NCBI GenBank assembly: GCA_947627885.1
Contig: CANQXP010000003.1
Span: 20,328 to 84,327, forward strand
Direction: 5' to 3'
Length of the DNA stretch: 64,000 nt
Source of the DNA: an uncultured Rikenella sp.
Lineage (GTDB): Bacteria; Bacteroidota; Bacteroidia; Bacteroidales; Rikenellaceae
Positions 1-9,771 of this stretch are shown piece after piece. The notes beneath the pieces are model-generated. The model saw only the letters and a list, made by a program, of their open reading frames with translations, had not been told where the DNA came from and ran no database searches. Position 1 is the stretch's first letter, and every line of letters starts with the position of its first letter. A program made the translations under genes and the position numbers.

Positions 1-128
1 AACGCGGCCTGTACGGATCAATAAATTAATGGAGATGCGCAGAGATAATTATTGATAAAAGTGCCGGAAGGTAATACTTTTAAATTATAAATGTTTATTT
101 TCGAGTGGCGGTGTTAATTCGAATAGCG

Positions 129-646
129 ATGAAAAAAATCTTTGCTTTAGTATTAGTCATTCTGGCTGTTGGTTTGGGTATGTCGGCCATCGGTCAGGAT
201 TTCGACGCCAAGCTCAAACGGTTCGTAACGATCTCCCACGGGAAATACGCCCCGGAAATTTCGTGCGACGAGGCGGTCAAATTGGGATTTACGGTCAATG
301 ACTATAACCGATTCGTGGAATATGTCGGGCAGCTCAATATGAAGACCGCCCCGGCTCTGACACGACCGGAAAATCTTTTTCTGTGCTCGTTCATAGAATA
401 CGACGGGGATAAAGTCGTTTTGACCATTCCGTTGGAAAAGGCGCTTCGGGCGGGTGCGACGGTGCAAGGGTACTTTCAAACGCTGGAGAACCTGGGTGCC
501 ATAAACGAAATTCTGCCGGCGAACGAGAAAAAAGAGAATTGGGATTTATACGGGAAACGCAACAAAAGATGTTGGAGTATGCCAGACAGAACCCGGACAG
601 CAGTGCGGTGAAGAAATTCTTTACTGCACCGCCGATGCCGCAGTGA
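129..646 (+). pseudogene. Secreted hypothetical protein, frameshifted near its C-terminus
   Basis: I do not recognise the family. The chosen start (MKKIFALVLV) gives a clean signal peptide ending near SAIGQ, which the longer ORF start upstream would bury. The open frame ends in an unlikely arginine-rich tail (GKRNKRCWSMPDRTRTAVR), while the +1 frame after the A6 run near 527-533 reads as ordinary protein (ETQQKMLEYARQNPDSS, then VKKFFTAPPMPQ and stop). A single-base change in the A run therefore explains the break; it could be a real mutation or a homopolymer sequencing error. It is followed by a strong bidirectional terminator shared with the convergent gene. Confidence 0.6.
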
Positions 647-674
647 TGTCCATTGATATGAACGGATCATATAT

Positions 675-712
675 GAAGAAGGCTGACTTTCCGCAGGAAG
701 TCAGCCTTCTTC
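675..712. terminator. Bidirectional intrinsic terminator
   Basis: A perfect 15-base inverted repeat (GAAGAAGGCTGACTT / AAGTCAGCCTTCTTC) with an 8-base loop lies between two convergent genes and is followed by T-rich sequence. Confidence 0.85.
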
Positions 713-722
713 ATTTTCTCCG

Positions 723-2566
723 CTATAAGTCGAGCTTGAGTTTTTCATTGCCTTGTGTGTCGTAGACCGTGAGGGTCATTGCGTCGCCTTTGCGTTGGAG
801 CACCATCACCGTGGCCCCCTCCGGCTTGAAGCCCCCGCCGACCACCACCGGAAAACCGTTCCCGGCGGTATTGGCCGGATGGTAGGCGAAGCGGTGGGTA
901 TGCGCATTGATCGACACCGCGAACGGCGCTTTTTTCAGCAGCGGATCCCACAACTCCCGGCAGGGATTGTACCTGTCCGTTTCGCCGTAGATCGGGATAT
1001 GGTGGATCAACACCCGTTTCCCGGCCTTTTTGAAGGCTTTGGACGAGAGTTCGGTCTGCAGGAAACAGACCTGGTCTTTACGCAGCCCCTCGAAATCGTT
1101 GAGGCCGTAATAGACCCAGTGGTCGTCCGGCTTATCCTCGCCGCAGTCCAGCATCACGAAACGGGTGTCGCCCCAGCTGAACGCCCCGTAGGTCTTGTCG
1201 CCGACATAGTCGAACAGCTCGCGCAGGCCGATCGAGTAGGCGTTGCGGATCTCGTGGTTGCCGCGCAGGAAGAATACCGGGATGTCCTCGGCCCCGATGC
1301 CCGAAGTGTAGTACGAAAGGGTGGCAACCGCCTGTTTCTGCGAGGCCGGGTCGTCGATGCAGTCGCCGTTGAACACTGCGAAATCGTAGTTCACGCCTTT
1401 CTCCCGGATAACCTTCAGCAGTGCGTCGAACGTGCCGAGGTATTGGTGCAGGTCGTTGAAGATCACCGCCGTGAAATCCTTATCGCCCGGTGCGGGGAGG
1501 GTAAACGAGTGGAACGGGCTGACCGCCGTGCCGCCGAATATCTTTTCGTAGCCGCCGTAGAACAGGATCTCGCGCGAGTGGATGCGGTAATAGTATTTCT
1601 GTCCCGGCGTCAGGCCGTTGAGGCGGATCTTGTTCAGTTCGTTGCCCGCCATCGCCTGCCCGTCCACCAGCGTGCGGGCCATGGTCAGGTCGGCGGTATC
1701 GGTGCCGTATTCCACCCAGCTGTAGGCCGGGGTGTTGGTCAGCCACGTGACCGTAATGGCGTTCCCCGTCGGGTTTTGCAGGTAGGGATCGGTACGCAGG
1801 ATATTTCCGAAGGTCACGTCGGCGAATGCCGGGCGGTGATCCGACTGGTACGGGGCGTCGATCACTCCGTTATCACGCACCTGATAATAGCGGTCGCCGC
1901 CGATATAGCCCCAGATATAGTCGATCGTCTCCCGCGGCTTGTGGGCCGGAAAACTTTGCAGTTTGGTATTGTTCAGCGGTACGAAACTCTACGCAGCGCC
2001 TTGAACTGTTCCGAATCCGGCGTGAAGTTGAGGTCGCCCGCCAGGAAGACGGCTTTTTCCGGATAGAGTGCCGCAATACTGTCGACCATCCGGATGGAGG
2101 TCATCTGGTCGGCACCGGTCAAGGAGAAATGGGTGGCCATGAACACATACTCCGGGAATTCGGCGACGATCAGCGCACGTGCCTCCTCGCGGCCCGGCAG
2201 GGCGATGCGTTTCACCTGCTGCGGTTCATCTTTATAGAGCAGGCCGATGCCGTAAGCCCCGCCGTCGTAGTCGATGGCTTTGGCGAAAGTGCCGTGCATA
2301 CCGGTACGCTCGGCGAACTCCTGCAAAGCATAAGTCTTACCGTTTCGCCCCGTGATGCTGTCCAGCTCCTGCAAGGCGCAGATGTCGGGCTGATGCTCGC
2401 GGATCACGGCCGACGCCCGGTCGTAATCCCGCTTGTCGTCCATGCCCATTCCCCCGCGCACGTTGTAAGTCATGATGCGCAGTTTCTGCGGCGTATTCCT
2501 GGCCGGGGATTTGAGCGGCGCTCCGGCCAGGACGAGGGCCGCCGCTGCGATCAGGGTAAATCTCAT
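723..2566 (-). pseudogene. Secreted endonuclease/exonuclease/phosphatase - FN3-like - metallophosphoesterase fusion, frameshifted
   Basis: One gene in two frames. The N-terminal part has a signal peptide and an EEP-fold domain (MTYNVRGG, ALQELDS, FLAGDLNFTPDS). The second ORF starts inside the end of the same domain: its first residues hold the EEP closing motif SDHRPAFADV, and before its GTG/ATG the frame still reads PRETIDYIWGY. It continues into an FN3-like purple-acid-phosphatase-type domain and a calcineurin-like phosphoesterase (FNDLH, NGDC, GNHE, HHIP, NAHTHRF). The frame changes by one base around 1985-1995, between FKALR and VPLNNT. The likely role is an exported phosphoesterase acting on phosphorylated substrates in the periplasm; the substrate is unknown. 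The fusion itself is read directly in the 385-aa ORF. Confidence 0.75.
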
Positions 2567-2655
2567 AAAAGGTAGGTGTTAGTTTGGACTTTCAATTGAT
2601 GCTTCCAAAGATAGCGATTTCATCTTGCAATGCAGAATGCAACTTTTTTAAATAG

Positions 2656-2679
2656 AATTATTCTAATTTGAGAATAATT
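2656..2679 (+). promoter_or_regulatory. Inverted repeat in the catalase promoter, possible peroxide/metal regulator operator
   Basis: AATTATTCT-aatttg-AGAATAATT is a perfect 9-base inverted repeat with a 6-base spacer, directly before a -7 box TATCTTTA (2682-2689). Its AT-rich form resembles Fur/PerR-family operators. Which regulator binds is inference. Confidence 0.5.
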
Positions 2680-2720
2680 TCTATCTTTACGGCATGAAAA
2701 CCACTAAACCCGTTATCATC

Positions 2721-4232
2721 ATGAAAGAAGAAAAGAGATCCCGGCTGACCACGCAGGGCGGAAAGCCCGTGGCTGACAACCAGAACATAGAAACGGCAGG
2801 CGAACGCGGCCCGGCGCTGTTGCAGAACGTTTGGTTCCTCGAAAAACTGGCCCATTTCAACCGCGAGCGCATCCCGGAGCGTGTGGTGCATGCCAAAGGG
2901 TCGGGAGCTTTCGGCACCTTTACCGTGACCAACGACATTACGAAATACACTAAGGCTTCGATTTTTTCGGAGGTGGGCAAGCAGACGCCGATGCTGGCTC
3001 GTTTCTCGACGGTGGCCGGCGAGCGGGGCGCTGCCGACACGGAACGCGACGTGCGCGGCTTCGCCCTGAAGTTCTATACCGACGAGGGGAACTGGGATTT
3101 GGTGGGGAACAATACCCCGGTATTCTTTATCCGCGACCCGCTGAAATTCCCGGATTTCATCCATACACAGAAGCGCGACCCGAAAACCAACCTGCGGAGC
3201 AATACCGCGATGTGGGATTTCTGGTCGCTGAGTCCGGAGTCGCTCCACCAGGTGATGATCCTGATGAGCGACCGAGGCATCCCGAAGAGCCTGCGCCACA
3301 TGCACGGCTTCGGGAGCCATACTTACAGCTTCATCAATGCGGCCGGCGAGCGGTTTTGGGTGAAGTTCCATTTCAAGACCCGACAGGGGATCGAGAACCT
3401 GACCAACGCCGAGGCGGCGCAGGTCGTGGCGTACGACCGCGAAGCTTCGCAGCGCGACCTGTTCGAGTCGATCGAAAAGGGCGATTTCCCGAAATGGACT
3501 ATGTACGTGCAGGTCATGCCGGAGGCCGAAGCGCTGACGTATAAGGTCAATCCGTTCGACCTGACGAAGGTGTGGAGCCACAAGGATTACCCGCTGATCG
3601 AAGTGGGCGTTATGGAGCTGAACCGCAATCCGGAGTACTATTTCGCCGAGATGGAGCAGGCGGCTTTCAATCCGGCCAACAATGTGCCGGGGATCGGTTT
3701 TTCGCCGGACAAAATGTTGCAGGGACGCCTGTTCGCTTACGGCGATGCGCACCGCCACCGTCTGGGCGTCAATTTCGAGAGCCTGCCGGTGAATCGGCCG
3801 CATGTGCCGGTGCATAATTACCACCGCGACGGCTTTATGCGGCTGGACGAGAACGGAGGTCCGGCGGTCAACTACGAGCCGAACAGCTTCGACGGCCCGG
3901 TGGACGACCGTAAACTGAGCGAGCCGCCGTTGGCCGTGCACGGCGATGCGTTTAATTACAACAACCGGATGGACACCGATTATTACAGCCAGCCGGGTGC
4001 GTTGTTCCGCCTGATGCCGGAGGACGAGCAGCTGCGCACGATCTCGAACGTGGCCGAGGCGATGGACGGGGTGCCGGACTTCATCCGCCTGCGTGCTGCG
4101 GCGCGGTTTTACCTGGCCGACGAGCGCTGCGGAACGGGGATTGCCGAAAAGCTAAGCCTGTCGGCGGATGACCTGAAACAGGAGGCGGCGCGCCTGCTGG
4201 AGGACGACAAGAGACGGGCGGCTGAGAAATAG
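2721..4232 (+). CDS. katA: Heme catalase, monofunctional (clade 3)
   Basis: Breaks down H2O2 to water and O2 in the cytoplasm. The distal-side His lies in [10 protein letters not shown], the catalytic Asn in VGNNTPVFF, and the proximal heme-ligand Tyr in [15 protein letters not shown] place the start at the second Met ([11 protein letters not shown]): small catalases usually begin only a few residues before LTT, and the -7 box TATCTTTA sits only 4 bases before the first ATG at 2694, so the transcript probably starts about there. The length of 503 aa fits the family. It is a single-gene unit between its own promoter and a terminator, and the inverted repeat over the promoter suggests peroxide control. 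Confidence 0.95.
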   Translation: MKEEKRSRLTTQGGKPVADNQNIETAGERGPALLQNVWFLEKLAHFNRERIPERVVHAKGSGAFGTFTVTNDITKYTKASIFSEVGKQTPMLARFSTVAGERGAADTERDVRGFALKFYTDEGNWDLVGNNTPVFFIRDPLKFPDFIHTQKRDPKTNLRSNTAMWDFWSLSPESLHQVMILMSDRGIPKSLRHMHGFGSHTYSFINAAGERFWVKFHFKTRQGIENLTNAEAAQVVAYDREASQRDLFESIEKGDFPKWTMYVQVMPEAEALTYKVNPFDLTKVWSHKDYPLIEVGVMELNRNPEYYFAEMEQAAFNPANNVPGIGFSPDKMLQGRLFAYGDAHRHRLGVNFESLPVNRPHVPVHNYHRDGFMRLDENGGPAVNYEPNSFDGPVDDRKLSEPPLAVHGDAFNYNNRMDTDYYSQPGALFRLMPEDEQLRTISNVAEAMDGVPDFIRLRAAARFYLADERCGTGIAEKLSLSADDLKQEAARLLEDDKRRAAEK

Positions 4233-4249
4233 CCGCCTATCCCGAACCG

Positions 4250-4292
4250 ATGCCGCGGAAATCTTCCTGAAAAGGGAGTCTTTCCGCGGCAT
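4250..4292 (+). terminator. Intrinsic terminator after catalase
   Basis: ATGCCGCGGAAA pairs with TTTCCGCGGCAT around a 19-base loop, followed by TTTTA. Confidence 0.75.
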
Positions 4293-4322
4293 TTTATTAA
4301 CTTTACAAACACTAACAGAAAC

Positions 4323-4664
4323 ATGATGGAGTTTTTACAGGACTACCGGCTGCTGGGGCTGGTGATCGGCATATGCACTTTCCTGATCATCGGCGTGTTC
4401 CACCCGGTGGTGGTCAAAGCGGAATACTACTGGGGAACGCGGTGCTGGTGGATTTTCCTTGTGCTGGGCATCTTCGGGGTGGCCGGTTCGCTGCTGACCG
4501 GCAATGTGTTGCTGTCGGCTTTGCTGGGAGTGTTCGCCTTCTCGTCGTTCTGGACGATCAAGGAGGTTTTCGAGCAGGAGGAACGGGTGCTGAAAGGCTG
4601 GTTCCCGATGAACCCGAAGCGGGCGGCCTATTACGAAACTGTCAGACAACGAAACCGGAAATAG
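4323..4664 (+). CDS. DUF4491 family small membrane protein
   Basis: A protein of about 113 aa with three hydrophobic segments (LLGLVIGICTFLIIGVF; WWIFLVLGIFGVAGSLL; LLGVFAFSSFWTIKEVF) and a charged C-terminal tail (EQEERVLKGWFPMNPKR). It matches my memory of the DUF4491 family of Bacteroidetes, whose function is unknown. The start could be either of two adjacent Met codons. The DUF2461 gene begins 3 bases after its stop, so the two are almost certainly co-transcribed. Confidence 0.8.
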   Translation: MMEFLQDYRLLGLVIGICTFLIIGVFHPVVVKAEYYWGTRCWWIFLVLGIFGVAGSLLTGNVLLSALLGVFAFSSFWTIKEVFEQEERVLKGWFPMNPKRAAYYETVRQRNRK

Positions 4665-4667
4665 GAT

Positions 4668-5345
4668 ATGATCGAAAAATCGACGCTGGAGTTCCTGGAC
4701 GACCTGCGGCGCAACAACTACAAGGAGTGGTTCCACGAAAACCGGGCGCGTTACGACGCGGCGCGGGAAAATGTGTTGGAAAACGCGGCGAGGCTGGTCG
4801 AGGGGATCAACCTGTTCGACCCGTCGCTGGGTTATCCCGACGTGACCAAGCTGATCTACCGGATCAACCGCAACCTGCGCTTCTCGGCCGACAAGACGCC
4901 TTACAAAACCCATTTCGGGGTGGTGATGAACTCGGACGGCGACCGCCACAGCCCCTTGTCGTGCTATTATATGCACATCGAGCCGGGCGGATTGTCGGTG
5001 GTCTCCTGCGGCCTTTACATGCCGGAGGCGATGTCGGGCAAGCTGAACGAGATCCGGCAGGCGATCGACACGGACTGGGAGGAGTTCAGCGCCATTGTGA
5101 ACGATCCGGAATTCAAAAAGCATATCGGCGACCTGAGCCGCGAGGATAAAGTGCTCAAACGGGTGCCGAGGGGGTTCAGCGCGGATTCGCCGGCGGCGGA
5201 GTACCTCAAGCTGAACCACTTCTATGCCTGGGTGCATATGCCGGACGACTTGGTGACGAGTCCAGACTATATTCCGGAGGCGTTGCGGCTTTTCAAGTTG
5301 ATGAAACCGCTGCATGATTTCCTCAACCGGATCGTGAGGCCGTAG
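4668..5345 (+). CDS. DUF2461 domain protein
   Basis: The 225-aa sequence has the family's typical opening (TLEFLDDLRRNNYKEWFHENR) and the central YRINRNLRFSADKTPYKTHFG block, with GLSVVSCGLYMPE following. The family (TIGR02453/DUF2461) is widespread and its biochemical role is not known. There is no signal peptide, so it is probably cytoplasmic. It is immediately downstream of the DUF4491 gene. Confidence 0.9.
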   Translation: MIEKSTLEFLDDLRRNNYKEWFHENRARYDAARENVLENAARLVEGINLFDPSLGYPDVTKLIYRINRNLRFSADKTPYKTHFGVVMNSDGDRHSPLSCYYMHIEPGGLSVVSCGLYMPEAMSGKLNEIRQAIDTDWEEFSAIVNDPEFKKHIGDLSREDKVLKRVPRGFSADSPAAEYLKLNHFYAWVHMPDDLVTSPDYIPEALRLFKLMKPLHDFLNRIVRP

Positions 5346-5435
5346 GGCTGTTTCACTTGAGCCGGTGTTCCGGTTGGCTGCACTGAAGAGCGGGCGGGGT
5401 GGGTCTGCTTTGCGTCTCCCCCTTCCGTATCCCCG

Positions 5436-5855
5436 TCACTCCCGTACGCAGCGAACGGGAAAACCGATAGCGGGAGCCGGCCAACCTCCGTTACAGCCGC
5501 TCGGATTGACATCGCTCTGCGTCGCATAAAGGTAATGTACCTCGCCTTGATCGCAAGTGGCGGACATGCAGCCCGATTCGACAGTAACCAAGTTGAACCC
5601 GCCGCTTGACCACAGCCGGTATCCGGCAGCCGGATACCAGGCTGTGCCGGAAAGCCCGTGAATTACCGAATTAAATGTACGGCCGCCGGAAACATCCCAT
5701 ACGCTGTTTTCCTTGCCGAATGCTTTCCAAGGGCTGGGGTTCGGTATGTCCGAAGGTGTTCCGCTTTTGGGCACCCGCCATCCCACCGGACAGGGGTCGA
5801 AAAGGGTCTTTACATCATCCTGCCAAAGCGAGGCATTCTGCGGCGAAGTCCATTA
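5436..5855 (-). pseudogene. C-terminal fragment of a FISUMP/fimbrillin-type surface lipoprotein
   Basis: The frame reads WTSPQNASLWQDD, DPCPVGWRVP, SGGRTFNSVIHGLSG, then the closing SGCNGGWPAPAIGFPVRCVRE. The pairing of DPCPxGWRVP with GFPVRCV is typical of the C-terminal domain of Bacteroidales FISUMP-type or fimbrillin-like surface proteins. A TAA stands right before the tryptophan, and no N-terminal part or signal peptide lies upstream, so only the last ~140 codons remain. Most likely a gene remnant. Confidence 0.6.
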
Positions 5856-5938
5856 GGTAGGTTATATCTCGGTCGGCAGGCCAGCAAGACAGCCAACGGC
5901 TGCGAGAAATAGAAGCCGGTGAGTTACCCATAAAAAAA

Positions 5939-5975
5939 GCCGGGCCGATTTTCCAAACAGGAAAATCGGCCCGGC
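5939..5975. terminator. Intrinsic terminator (serves the H1-like gene on the minus strand)
   Basis: GCCGGGCCGATTTTCC-aaaca-GGAAAATCGGCCCGGC is a perfect 16-base stem. On the minus strand it lies just after the small H1-like gene and is followed by a T7 run. Confidence 0.85.
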
Positions 5976-6000
5976 TGTTCGTATACGTCGAGAAACGGAA

Positions 6001-6177
6001 TTATTTCTTGGATTCTTCGAGCGATACCTGACGGAACTCTTTCATCAGTTTGGTCAGTTCCAGCGTAGCTTTGCGGGCACGCGTACCGGCAGCTTTGTTG
6101 CCTTTTTCGTACTGCTGCATAGCGTTTTCCTGAAAAGTGGCGATCTCCGCAGCAATCTTCTTGAGTAATTCTTCCAT
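6001..6177 (-). CDS. Small histone H1-like / Hc1-family DNA-binding protein
   Basis: Too short for the ORF track: 58 codons, starting MEELLKKIAAEIATFQ and ending SLEESKK. The central EKGNKAAGTRARKATLELTKL is the hallmark of the short histone H1-like proteins found across Bacteroidales. It is lysine/arginine rich, has no signal peptide, and probably binds DNA non-specifically as part of the nucleoid. It is a single-gene unit with the strong terminator directly behind it. Confidence 0.88.
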   Translation of the reverse strand: MEELLKKIAAEIATFQENAMQQYEKGNKAAGTRARKATLELTKLMKEFRQVSLEESKK

Positions 6178-6522
6178 AATTGTTTTTTTAAGTTTTCGAA
6201 TCCCAAAAGTAGTAAAATCCTTGTAAAAACAAGCGTTCGGAAAGTTTATCGTAAAAAAACGTCCGGATGCGTTGCCGGACGAGGTGCCGTTTCGTTCGGT
6301 TTATTCCGTTCGCCGTCTGGTCGAAATCCGCGACTCCGGGCTGTTATTTGGACGACTGTTCTTTAAATTTTTTGTTGGCGGTATAGGTATTATTCTCGGC
6401 AAAGAGGTTCAGCTTGTATTATTTGATCGTTTTTCTTATAATTGTACGAGACGGCCGGTGGCAAAGATGGATCGCCGGCCTTCCGGTCGCACATGCTTCA
6501 TTAATCTTTAAATCCAAAGCCA
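6178..6522. other. Intergenic region between divergent genes
   Basis: It should hold the two divergent promoters. A listed 79-codon plus-strand ORF here has no recognisable content and odd composition, so I do not call it. I saw no repeat or structured RNA. Confidence 0.4.
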
Positions 6523-6939
6523 ATGAAAGATTTTCTCTCCAACAAAAAATTACAGACCCTTTATGCGGGTCTTATCCTGCTCCTGCTGTTTTGTGCGGCG
6601 CCTATTATCAGCGGGCCGCGCGGTTTCGGGGTGAGCATGTATTCGATTTTCGGGGAAGGGATCTTCGCCAACGTCGCAGTGTATCTGGTTTTCAACATCC
6701 TGATCGCCGTGCTGTTCCTGCTGCTGCCGATTCCTGCCGTGTTCGGCGGTGTGAGCGAGAAGGTCAAAGCGATCATCCGGCTGGCCGGCATCTGCCTGCT
6801 CGCTTTCGTGATGCTCATCACATTGATGGGTATCTGGCGTCTGGCTTGGGGCTGGGGATTGTGGCTGATCGTGATCCTGACGATCTTGTTGTTCGTCAAT
6901 GTGCTACTGAACAATAAAGACCTGTTGGGGAAAGCCTGA
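6523..6939 (+). CDS. Small integral membrane protein, unknown
   Basis: A 138-aa protein with four predicted membrane segments (YAGLILLLLFCAAPII; VAVYLVFNILIAVLFLLLP; IIRLAGICLLAFVMLITL; WGLWLIVILTILLFVNVLL) and short polar ends. I do not recognise a family or catalytic motif. It stands alone between divergent H1-like gene and a strong terminator shared with the GH84 gene. Coding is supported by the regular membrane topology and codon use like its neighbours. Confidence 0.75.
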   Translation: MKDFLSNKKLQTLYAGLILLLLFCAAPIISGPRGFGVSMYSIFGEGIFANVAVYLVFNILIAVLFLLLPIPAVFGGVSEKVKAIIRLAGICLLAFVMLITLMGIWRLAWGWGLWLIVILTILLFVNVLLNNKDLLGKA

Positions 6940-6958
6940 CGGGGACGGGGTAAAAAAA

Positions 6959-6984
6959 GAGGCGCTTTCCATGGAAAGCGCCTC
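6959..6984. terminator. Bidirectional intrinsic terminator
   Basis: GAGGCGCTTTCCATGGAAAGCGCCTC is a perfect palindrome flanked by A7 and T6 runs, between convergent genes. Confidence 0.9.
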
Positions 6985-7003
6985 TTTTTTAGTGCTATTT
7001 AAA

Positions 7004-9562
7004 CTATTCCGGAATAATCTCGAAGATCTCCACATCCCCTTCCAGCTCCATTTTCGCCGCGCCTTTGGCAACGGTTATCTGGAAGAACGGAGCGTCGATG
7101 GCCGTTTCTGAGACTACCGTCCCTTTTGCATCGAGTTGCCTGAGCTTCGGTTGGGCCGAGGGGCTGGTTTTCAGCAGCAGGGTATATCCCGTGGTATTCG
7201 CAGGGATTTCAAAAGAGAGTACGCCGCTGTTGATAAAAGAGGTGCCCGGATTCCTGTCGAAAGCATAAAGCGCTTTTGCCGCCAGCGAGTCCGCCACATC
7301 GATGCGGAAACCGAGCTTTTCCGCACTGACCGGATTGACTTCGAACGACCGGATCGCGGCCCAGTTCGTTTTGGACGACTTGAGTCGCTTGAGCCGCACA
7401 TACCGCGCCTTCACCGGATCGCCCGCCCAGCGGATGACATATTGCTTCACGAGGCTGTCGGTGAGCGGCAGCCACGTATGGCCGTCCGCCGAATATTCGA
7501 GGATGGCATGGTCGAAATAATCCACATCGTCCTTCGAATTACGCCCCTGGAGGATGTTGACCTCCGACACCTCCCGCACGCATCCCAGGTCGGCGCCGAT
7601 CCAGCTCCTGCCGTTCTGCGATACTCCGGACGTATAGAAGGTCGTGGAATCGTTGTCGAACATCAGTTTCGCCTGCGGAGTCCCCAGGTTGCGGAACGAG
7701 CCTATACCTTTATAGGAAGCCGGTACGGTTCCGGCGATCTTGGTATAGAACGCCGCCAGAATGTCATCCATCGTATGCTCGTAGAACGGCTGGAGCTTCA
7801 TCGTTCCCGATTTGTGGGCGTTGTACGCCTTGCGGTCGTCCTCGCTCATCAGGTTCTGCACATAGGCCGCCCATAGCGCCGAATCGTCACCTGTTTCGTA
7901 CAGCTTGATGATCTCCAGGGCTTTCCGTCCCCGCGTCCCCAGCTTGCCGAATTCGACCAGCCACGGGCGCAGCTCATTCAGCAGCTCTGCGTTTTTGCAT
8001 CCCGCTTCCATTTCGGCCGGAACTTTCTCAATCTTTTCGAACTCTTTCAGCAGGGCGTCGTACTGCTCCGGGGTGTAATTCCCGATGCGGAACGTTTCGG
8101 TTTCCCACGACTCCGCCCGCCGGTAGCCCGTTTCCGTGTCGCACGAGTGGATCGCGAACGTCCGGTATGCATCTTTTACCTCCGGCGCCAGCTCCACGAT
8201 CCCGCGCTCCCAGTTGTCGATCGGGTTATAGGCACCGATATTCCAGGTGTAGTCCGCCACCCCGTACAAAGCCAGTTTCGACGCCTCGCCGTGCTCCATC
8301 GGGTTGCTCACCAGCCCGCTGACATTCTCCGCCGTCAGCGTCGTGTCGAGGCCGTAGACCGGCCCCTGCATCACGATATGGCGCACGTAGTCCGTCACCG
8401 GATAGTTCCACCAGAAGAAAGCCGGCCGTTTGATCCGGGAGTTGACCCAGTCCAGCGTCTGGCGGGTCATGTCGGTGCATACGGCATCCCCCGTCCAGAA
8501 CACCTCGACCGACGGGTCGAGCGTGTTGCCGTAGACGACCAGACTGCCTTTCGGTGTCGGATTGGCCCACAGTTTCGTGTAGTCCGTCGGGCAGACGACC
8601 AGCGGGTTCACGTCCCCCTTCGCCTTCACGAACTCCTTGTTGAGTCGGTTCAGCAGCTCCGTTTGTTTGACCGGATCGGTTCCCTCGCCCGAAATGTCGT
8701 CGAAGAAGATCGCGAACGAGCGCACGCCCAAGTCGTACATCATCTCGAATTTATGAACCAGGTTGTTGTAGTCCTCTTCGTTCCACTTGATATCCTGCCC
8801 CGGGTGGATCGCCCAGAAGAAATCGACGTAGTTGCGGTTGCAGGCCTCCACCAGCTCGCGGATATTCCGCGCCTCCTTTTCCGGATAGGGCAGCCGCCAG
8901 TTGGGGGAGCTGTGGTATGGATCGTCTTTGGGACCGTATAGGTAACTGTTCATCTTGAACCGGCCGTAGAAGTCGATCAGTGAGAGCCGCACCTCATGCG
9001 GCCACGGCGTGCCGTAGAAACCTTCGACTACGCCCCGCAGGGGGAGATCCGGATAGTCGTTGATCTCCAGGTAGGGAAGCGTGAGGTTTTCGGCGATCGG
9101 GCTCTCGGCGATCTGCCAGAGCGTCTGGATGCCGTAGAAAGCCCCTCGCTCGTCATATCCGGTGATGGCGATCCCTTTCTTGCCGATGCTCAGCGCATAA
9201 GCGCCCGAAACTTCTTTCACACCGGCCTTGGCGGCGGCTTCCGGGCCGAAGTCTATGGTGAGTTTCACGCCTGTTTTCCCCGCGGTGACGAACCCAAGGT
9301 CATTGGAGAATTTCCCCTGTTTGTCGATCAGCCGTATCCCTTGGGAGTAGTCCAGCCTGCCGTCGTCATAGATATTCAGGCGGTGTGGTGTCGGATTGAT
9401 GATGAGTCCTTTGTGGTCCAGTTTTTTTCCGGGTACCATCAGTACGTCCTGCGCTTCGGATCGCTGCGAGGAGAGGTCGAAATTGCTCTCCTGGGCCGAA
9501 AGGGTGCCGCAAACCAGAATGCCGGCGGCCAATGCTGTCAGTAAATTTTTCTTTTTTGCCAT
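7004..9562 (-). CDS. Secreted GH84 beta-N-acetylglucosaminidase (O-GlcNAcase-like)
   Basis: Removes terminal beta-GlcNAc from glycans, probably host mucin or glycoproteins, in the periplasm or at the surface. After a signal peptide (cleavage near LSAQ) comes a GH20b-like N-terminal domain (about 30-165), then the GH84 barrel opening RGVVEGFYGTPWPHE. The catalytic aspartate pair lies at about 288-289 in FAIFFDDISGEG. A C-terminal F5/8-type discoidin domain follows (IGADLGCVREVSEVNI, ARYVRLKRL). The length of 852 aa suits BtGH84-type enzymes. It is a monocistronic gene with a terminator behind it, not part of a visible PUL: no SusC/SusD pair is next to it. Confidence 0.95.
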   Translation of the reverse strand: MAKKKNLLTALAAGILVCGTLSAQESNFDLSSQRSEAQDVLMVPGKKLDHKGLIINPTPHRLNIYDDGRLDYSQGIRLIDKQGKFSNDLGFVTAGKTGVKLTIDFGPEAAAKAGVKEVSGAYALSIGKKGIAITGYDERGAFYGIQTLWQIAESPIAENLTLPYLEINDYPDLPLRGVVEGFYGTPWPHEVRLSLIDFYGRFKMNSYLYGPKDDPYHSSPNWRLPYPEKEARNIRELVEACNRNYVDFFWAIHPGQDIKWNEEDYNNLVHKFEMMYDLGVRSFAIFFDDISGEGTDPVKQTELLNRLNKEFVKAKGDVNPLVVCPTDYTKLWANPTPKGSLVVYGNTLDPSVEVFWTGDAVCTDMTRQTLDWVNSRIKRPAFFWWNYPVTDYVRHIVMQGPVYGLDTTLTAENVSGLVSNPMEHGEASKLALYGVADYTWNIGAYNPIDNWERGIVELAPEVKDAYRTFAIHSCDTETGYRRAESWETETFRIGNYTPEQYDALLKEFEKIEKVPAEMEAGCKNAELLNELRPWLVEFGKLGTRGRKALEIIKLYETGDDSALWAAYVQNLMSEDDRKAYNAHKSGTMKLQPFYEHTMDDILAAFYTKIAGTVPASYKGIGSFRNLGTPQAKLMFDNDSTTFYTSGVSQNGRSWIGADLGCVREVSEVNILQGRNSKDDVDYFDHAILEYSADGHTWLPLTDSLVKQYVIRWAGDPVKARYVRLKRLKSSKTNWAAIRSFEVNPVSAEKLGFRIDVADSLAAKALYAFDRNPGTSFINSGVLSFEIPANTTGYTLLLKTSPSAQPKLRQLDAKGTVVSETAIDAPFFQITVAKGAAKMELEGDVEIFEIIPE

Positions 9563-9732
9563 TTTTTAATGAATCGTGTGTTGCGAATTTGCCGGATGCT
9601 TCCTGCGCTCGGCTTGTTTTGCACAAGATAGCATTTTAATCCGGTCTCCCCATCACGATTCGCTCCATTTTGCCGTAATATCCTGACAGGCATAATTATG
9701 CAAACCACCCTGAATTACGCTCTCAAGAAAAT

Positions 9733-9770
9733 GAAATAAGCATGCAATCAGCCGATTACATGCTTATTTC
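9733..9770 (-). terminator. Intrinsic terminator of the tRNA-Leu gene
   Basis: GAAATAAGCATG and CATGCTTATTTC form a 12-base stem directly downstream of the tRNA on the minus strand. Confidence 0.75.
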
Positions 9771-9771
9771 G

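Noticed and set aside
753-2066. 437-codon plus-strand ORF antisense to the phosphoesterase gene
   Set aside because: GC-rich shadow: Arg/Val/His-rich, no domain, and the minus-strand protein is clearly real.
2658-3941. Long minus-strand ORF antisense to catalase
   Set aside because: Shadow of katA in a GC-rich frame.
6272-6511. 79-codon plus-strand ORF
   Set aside because: No protein-like motifs and composition unlike neighbours.
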